A stretch of 44,110 nucleotides of DNA from the NCBI GenBank assembly GCA_002299465.1, contig DBNX01000017.1:1-44110 (forward strand). The letters are read 5' to 3'. The notes below the pieces were generated by a model. It ran no database searches, was not told the DNA's origin, and saw only the letters and a list, made by a program, of their open reading frames with translations. This stretch comes from Patescibacteria group bacterium UBA661 (GTDB lineage: Bacteria > Patescibacteriota > Minisyncoccia > Phycocordibacterales > UBA918). Position numbers and translations under genes: made by a program. Shown in pieces: positions 40,543-44,110 of this stretch. The number at the start of each line of letters is the position of its first letter. The stretch's first letter is position 1.

Positions 40543-40644
40543 CACAAATAACAAAACTGGCACCTTTTTTAATCCTCCCCTCAATTTATAATCTAAAACT
40601 TCTGATTCTACTCCGTATTACGACTTTGTTATCTGGCTAAATCA

Positions 40645-40681
40645 AAAAACAAAGCCCCACTTTCGTTGGGGCTTTGTTTTT
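40645..40681 (-). terminator. Terminator of the rpsP-khpA unit
   Basis: Perfect 15-bp arms AAAAACAAAGCCCCA (40645-40659 and 40667-40681) with a 7-nt loop. On the minus strand it ends in T6. It shares the outer sequence AAACAAAGCC with the rpoC terminator. Confidence 0.8.
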
Positions 40682-40699
40682 CTAATAACCCAGTCAGGC

Positions 40700-41053
40700 T
40701 TAGATTTTTAAGTCTTCAATTGCTTCATCTAATGATTTGGGGGTTGTGGCGGGATTGTCTTCGCGCATTGCCTCTGCCATTTCTGCTGACATTCCTCGAC
40801 CGCCTTCTGGCTCGTTAATTTTTAGATTAACACGAGCATCATGCTTCATTCCCACCACCCTAAGTAGAGTACGGATCGCCTTGGCTGTATTTCCTGATCG
40901 GCCGATTATTTTACCCATATCTTCTGCGTGTACATCTAGGGTCAACAATACGCCCATCTCATCTACAGTACGGTTGATTCGAACGCTCTCTGGGTGATCA
41001 ACGAGTGCTTTGACTAAAGACTCGAGAAACTGCTTATCTTCATGCATATCCAT
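40700..41053 (-). CDS. khpA: KH-domain RNA-binding protein KhpA
   Basis: A 117-residue protein, longer than the usual 75-80 because of an acidic, flexible tail (about 82-117, GGRGMSAEMAEAMRED...). The KH core has GKIIGRSGNTAKAIRTLLR, which contains the G-x-x-G loop (I-G-R-S-G) that grips RNA. KhpA is a small-RNA and mRNA binding protein that in Gram-positive bacteria pairs with KhpB. The start could be the ATG at 41053 or 41047. Gene order rpsP-khpA-trmD is the classical one. Confidence 0.9.
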   Translation of the reverse strand: MDMHEDKQFLESLVKALVDHPESVRINRTVDEMGVLLTLDVHAEDMGKIIGRSGNTAKAIRTLLRVVGMKHDARVNLKINEPEGGRGMSAEMAEAMREDNPATTPKSLDEAIEDLKI

Positions 41054-41144
41054 ACATCAATTTTCTTATCTAGGCTGTTAAGCAGACTCCACCATCAGGT
41101 TTTGGTGAGTTGCTATTCATTATGATACGAAAGCTCACTCGCCG

Positions 41145-41184
41145 CGTCAACCGCCCCCTGTAGACATAACGGGGGCGGTTGACG
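41145..41184. repeat. GC-rich inverted repeat after rpsP
   Basis: Perfect 14-bp arms CGTCAACCGCCCCC (41145-41158 and 41171-41184) with a 12-nt loop, 16 bp after the rpsP stop. No T-run follows on either side, so it more likely protects the 3' end or partly separates rpsP from khpA than terminates efficiently. Confidence 0.6.
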
Positions 41185-41200
41185 TGGTCGTTCTTAAAAA

Positions 41201-41497
41201 CTAAGCCGTGACGTCTTTAACGATTGGCTTCTTGCTGGGCAAAACGTTAATTTTTTTGGCGTCAATTATCTTCTTTGAGACAAGCATATTGTGGACAGTG
41301 TCTGAGGCTTTAACACCTTTACTCAACCAATCCTTAGCTTTACTGCCATCGATTTCTACCACTCCAAGTTTAGGATTATAAAAACCAAGCTGGTCTATGT
41401 GTTTGTTACTTTTTGGGCCAGTCCGCTTATCAACCACCACCACTCGGTAAGCTGGTTCATTCTTGCGGCCAACACGCTGTAAACGCATCATTAACAT
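41201..41497 (-). CDS. rpsP: 30S ribosomal protein bS16
   Basis: A 98-residue small-subunit protein. MLMMRLQRVGRKNEPAYRVVVVDKRTGPKS is the typical start and first domain, and the LGFYNPK motif follows. The tail after residue 75 (SKKIIDAKKINVLPSKKPIVKDVTA) is basic. It begins 13 bases behind GATAAT (41511-41516), with a possible short leader. First gene of the rpsP-khpA unit. Confidence 0.97.
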   Translation of the reverse strand: MLMMRLQRVGRKNEPAYRVVVVDKRTGPKSNKHIDQLGFYNPKLGVVEIDGSKAKDWLSKGVKASDTVHNMLVSKKIIDAKKINVLPSKKPIVKDVTA

Positions 41498-41624
41498 AAG
41501 TATGCGAAAGATTATCAGAACAACCTTGTTTGGTCAAGCGCCTCTTAATCCCTCACCACCTTTGAGATTATGAATCTTACGTCTTTCACGAATACAGATT
41601 AGAGTAGCATCTACTGTTAGTCCA

Positions 41625-41633
41625 TGCTACACT
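41625..41633 (+). promoter_or_regulatory. Extended -10 box of rnr
   Basis: TGC-TACACT, nine bases before the ATG at 41643; divergent from the rpsP promoter. Confidence 0.6.
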
Positions 41634-41642
41634 CAGCCCGAT

Positions 41643-43592
41643 ATGTCAAACACCACCTTAGAGGAATTAGAAGGTCCCATTATGATTCGCGGTAAGGGGA
41701 CTGGCTTCGTCGCTGTTCCCGGACAAACTGAAGATATTTTAATAGAAAGAGACAACCTCGGTTTTGCCCTAGATGGCGATATTGTTCGCATTAAACTCAA
41801 GAAAAAAGTACCGGGTAGAAGACAGGAGGGCGTCGTTACCACTGTTCTAAAAACCGCTTACCGTGAACTCATCGGGACCGTAAAAGAAAAAACGGTAGAA
41901 AATAAAGTCGTCAAATACCTTCAGCCCGACAATAATCGCATTCACATCAAGCCCCTCCTACCCGAAGCAACCGCTACCGACGTCGGATTTAAGGTGGTCG
42001 TAGAAATTACCAAGTGGCACCAACCGCTCCTTGACCCACTCGCTCGCATAACCGAGACCCTGGGACCAGCCGGCGATCACGAGACTGAGATGCAGGCGAT
42101 TATTCGCTCTGGTGGTTTTTCAAAATCTTTTCCAGAAGCTGTTGGACAAGCGGCTCAGACTATCTATGCTGAGAGAGCAAAAATTTTTACTGAAGCTAGC
42201 CAAGACCCAAAACGCCGTGACCTACGTACTGTCCCAACCTGTACCATTGACCCCAAAGACGCCAAAGATTTTGATGATGCGCTTTCTTGTCGCACTCTAC
42301 CTAATGGCAATTATGAAATCGGTATCCATATCGCCGATGTTTCTCACTACGTACGTGAGAATGACGCTATCGACACCGAGGCCAAAGAGCGTGGCACTTC
42401 TGTTTACTTAGTTGACCGAGTTATCCCGATGTTGCCAGAAGTTCTTTCTAACGATCTTTGTTCCCTTCGTCCCAACGAAGACCGCCTCGCCTTTTCCGCT
42501 ATCTTTGAGTTAACTCCCGAAGCTGATTTGGTAAACGCTTGGTACGGACAGACGATAATCAATTCTGATAAACGTTTTTCTTACGAAGAAGCGCAAACGG
42601 TCTTTGCTGACCAGACCGGTCCACTCTTAAACGAGTTGAATATCTTGATGAATCTTGGTCGCCAGCTCAGACGCCATCGTTACGCCAATGGTGCCATTGC
42701 TTTTGATCAGCCCGAAGTTAAATTTGAATTAGACGAACGCGGTGCACCGCTTAGAGCTTACGTCAAAACGAGAACCGAAACAATGTTGATGATTGAAGAT
42801 TTTATGCTTCTCGCCAACCGTGAAGTGGCTCTTCATATTTATAACCTCGCCCGGGCTCGTAATAAAGAACTGGCTTTTGTCTATCGTATTCATGATGTTC
42901 CTAATCCGGAAAAATTAGAGGAGTTGGCTATCTTTTTGCGAGCGATTGGTTATGAATTTGAGGTAAACAAAGGATTGATTAAAGCCACCACCATCAACAA
43001 CCTTCTCAAAGAAATTGCCGGCAAACCGGAGGAAAATCTGATTAAAACCGCCACCATCCGCTCCATGGCCAAAGCCGTCTATTCCACCAAAAACATTGGT
43101 CATTTTGGCTTGGCCTTCAAGTATTACACTCATTTCACTTCTCCCATCAGACGCTATCCCGACCTCATGGCACACCGTCTGTTACGCAAGCATCTTGATA
43201 ATTCGCACATCGGACCAAAGGAGCTGACTAAATACGAACAACTCTCCATCCAATCCTCACAACGTGAAATGGAAGCTGTTAGTGCCGAACGAGACTCTAT
43301 CAAATACAAACAAGTGGAATACCTGATGAATCGAGTCGGGGAAACTTTTACGGGGGTAATTACAGGCGTGGCTGACTGGGGCATTTACGTCCAAGAGGAT
43401 ACCTGCTTAGCTGATGGGATGGTGCGTTTGGCGAGTATCAAAAGTGATTATTTTGAACATGAAGCCAGTAAATACCGCATCAAGGGACAGAAGACTGGCA
43501 AGATTTATTCACTCGGCGATCGGGTCACGGTAAAATTAGTCCGCGCTGATAAGGAAGAACGGCAACTTGATTTTGCTTTAATTGAAAACTAA
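41643..43592 (+). CDS. rnr: Ribonuclease R (RNB-family 3'-5' exoribonuclease)
   Basis: A 649-residue exonuclease that degrades structured RNA. An N-terminal cold-shock/OB part (about 10-140) precedes the RNB catalytic domain, whose metal site is in CTIDPKDAKDFDDALS and HIADVSHYV. HFTSPIRRYPDLMAHRLL is the conserved RNB end. The C-terminal S1 domain starts near 565 (GETFTGVITGVADWGIYVQ) and closes with LGDRVTVKLVRADKEERQLDF. No basic Lys-rich tail follows, unlike E. coli RNase R. It lies divergent from rpsP. Confidence 0.96.
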   Translation: MSNTTLEELEGPIMIRGKGTGFVAVPGQTEDILIERDNLGFALDGDIVRIKLKKKVPGRRQEGVVTTVLKTAYRELIGTVKEKTVENKVVKYLQPDNNRIHIKPLLPEATATDVGFKVVVEITKWHQPLLDPLARITETLGPAGDHETEMQAIIRSGGFSKSFPEAVGQAAQTIYAERAKIFTEASQDPKRRDLRTVPTCTIDPKDAKDFDDALSCRTLPNGNYEIGIHIADVSHYVRENDAIDTEAKERGTSVYLVDRVIPMLPEVLSNDLCSLRPNEDRLAFSAIFELTPEADLVNAWYGQTIINSDKRFSYEEAQTVFADQTGPLLNELNILMNLGRQLRRHRYANGAIAFDQPEVKFELDERGAPLRAYVKTRTETMLMIEDFMLLANREVALHIYNLARARNKELAFVYRIHDVPNPEKLEELAIFLRAIGYEFEVNKGLIKATTINNLLKEIAGKPEENLIKTATIRSMAKAVYSTKNIGHFGLAFKYYTHFTSPIRRYPDLMAHRLLRKHLDNSHIGPKELTKYEQLSIQSSQREMEAVSAERDSIKYKQVEYLMNRVGETFTGVITGVADWGIYVQEDTCLADGMVRLASIKSDYFEHEASKYRIKGQKTGKIYSLGDRVTVKLVRADKEERQLDFALIEN

Positions 43593-43596
43593 CCAG

Positions 43597-43640
43597 TTCG
43601 CCCCGCCCATCCCGCCCGGAGGCGGGATGGGCGGGGCGAA
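43597..43640. repeat. GC-rich 20-bp inverted repeat after rnr
   Basis: Perfect arms (43597-43616 and 43621-43640) around CGGA; almost only G and C (core CCCCGCCCATCCCGCC). It begins five bases after the rnr stop. A weak T-run (TGTTTTTCC) follows about 10 bp later. Confidence 0.75.
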
Positions 43641-43661
43641 ACCGCAATGTTTTTCCTAAGA

Positions 43662-43687
43662 AAAAAGTCCGCGCTTGCGGACTTTTT
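43662..43687. terminator. Bidirectional terminator between rnr and the last small gene
   Basis: AAAAAGTCCGC and GCGGACTTTTT pair over 11 bp with a GCTT loop. A-run and T-run on the two sides serve both convergent genes. Confidence 0.85.
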
Positions 43688-43704
43688 GTTTGAGTGAGAA
43701 CTAG

Positions 43705-44031
43705 TTAGGCTGCTTTCTTGCGTAGCAAACTACAATCAAAAGAACACCTGATACCCAAAAGATTTTCGAAGGTGTTTTGCATAAAGAATAGTATGTGGTG
43801 TTCTTGATATTCTTCAGCGTAAATACCACACTGTAACCAAAAATGGACTCTTGGCTCTGGCCCGTCGGTAACCTGAAAATCTACCTCCCTGATTTTTAGA
43901 TCATCACGCTGCCTTAGCAACTGTTGTGCCAACAACAGTTGCTTGCGCGACGCCGTCGTCAACAACTGCACGTCCGCTCGCAGTGACCCCAGCGTCGTGC
44001 GCGAACAAACTATGGTGTTACTCTTCTCCAT
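43705..44031 (-). CDS. Small hypothetical protein with SD site
   Basis: A 108-residue soluble protein that I do not recognise. It has a helical N-terminal half (LRADVQLLTTASRKQLLLAQQLLRQRD) and a C-terminal half with strands (VDFQVTDGPEPRVHFWLQCGIY) and four cysteines in total, two of them near the end (IRCSFDCSLL). The start is fixed by AGGAG seven bases before the ATG at 44031; upstream in-frame codons lack such support. Like the gene at 17157 it uses an SD site and stands alone. Confidence 0.55.
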   Translation of the reverse strand: MEKSNTIVCSRTTLGSLRADVQLLTTASRKQLLLAQQLLRQRDDLKIREVDFQVTDGPEPRVHFWLQCGIYAEEYQEHHILFFMQNTFENLLGIRCSFDCSLLRKKAA

Positions 44032-44110
44032 TTGGACTCCTGGGTAGTTGAGGCCGGTCAAACCGCCGGCATCAATAGTATTAACGCAAGGCACTAGAGT
44101 AGCAAATCTT

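Noticed and set aside
41145..41184. Intrinsic terminator after rpsP.
   Set aside because: The stem is strong, but no T-run follows on either strand; kept only as an inverted repeat.
1..44110. CRISPR arrays, insertion sequences, prophage, tRNA or rRNA genes.
   Set aside because: No regularly spaced repeats, transposase or phage genes were seen, and no tRNA-like T-arm or rRNA-like stretch was found on either strand by eye.

Overview
The window looks like a chromosome segment of a bacterium from the Candidate Phyla Radiation (Patescibacteria), most likely a Parcubacteria-like lineage. I infer this from compact core proteins, an F1Fo ATP synthase epsilon subunit reduced to its beta-sandwich domain, a primase with a degenerate zinc ribbon, a primary sigma factor with a long lysine-rich tail, scarce Shine-Dalgarno (SD) sites, and many genes whose start codon lies 6-11 nt behind a -10 box. 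TGA is used as a normal stop (e.g. mutM), which argues against the TGA=Gly lineages (Gracilibacteria/SR1). Species-level placement is not possible from sequence reading alone.

Layout. 1-1680: a hairpin-rich, gene-free stretch ending in a terminator, a lone receiver-domain protein and a GRDP-like protein. 1874-4817: an OFA-type MFS transporter, then a redox island with an HxlR/YodB-like repressor, a perfect operator palindrome, a YodC-like nitroreductase and a DUF305 protein. 4842-7075: a small unknown gene, mutM, a DUF2061 membrane protein and ung. 7077-10123: a flavin electron-transfer module made of a RnfD/NqrB-like membrane domain fused to an FNR-type reductase, divergent from an anchored FMN-binding protein and an ApbE flavin transferase. 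10142-16864: the ATP synthase operon atpB-E-F-H-A-G-D-(unknown gene)-C on the minus strand. 17157-24177: unknown small protein, bL33, class I aldolase, prmC, two membrane proteins, hisS, a DEDDy exonuclease, uppP and a DsbA-like protein. 24292-32497: UvrD-like helicase-nuclease, NhaD antiporter, Nudix hydrolase, rpoD and dnaG. 32651-41497: rpoC, rpoB, trmD, khpA and rpsP, all minus. 41643-44031: rnr and an unknown small gene.

How it fits together. The core is information processing (RNA polymerase, sigma factor, primase, tRNA and release-factor modification, ribosomal proteins, RNase R) and energetics (ATP synthase, NhaD, the flavin module). No respiratory complex I, cytochrome or oxidase genes are visible, so the ATP synthase may work with fermentative metabolism and ion homeostasis. 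The flavin module suggests electrons are passed from NAD(P)H to the outer face of the membrane.

Recurrent DNA structure. Intergenic regions carry several unusually long, perfect inverted repeats (arms of 15-31 bp), mostly acting as terminators. One such terminator-like hairpin lies inside the apbE reading frame. One of these palindromes overlaps a coding end, and another repeat mirrors the first codons of a gene.
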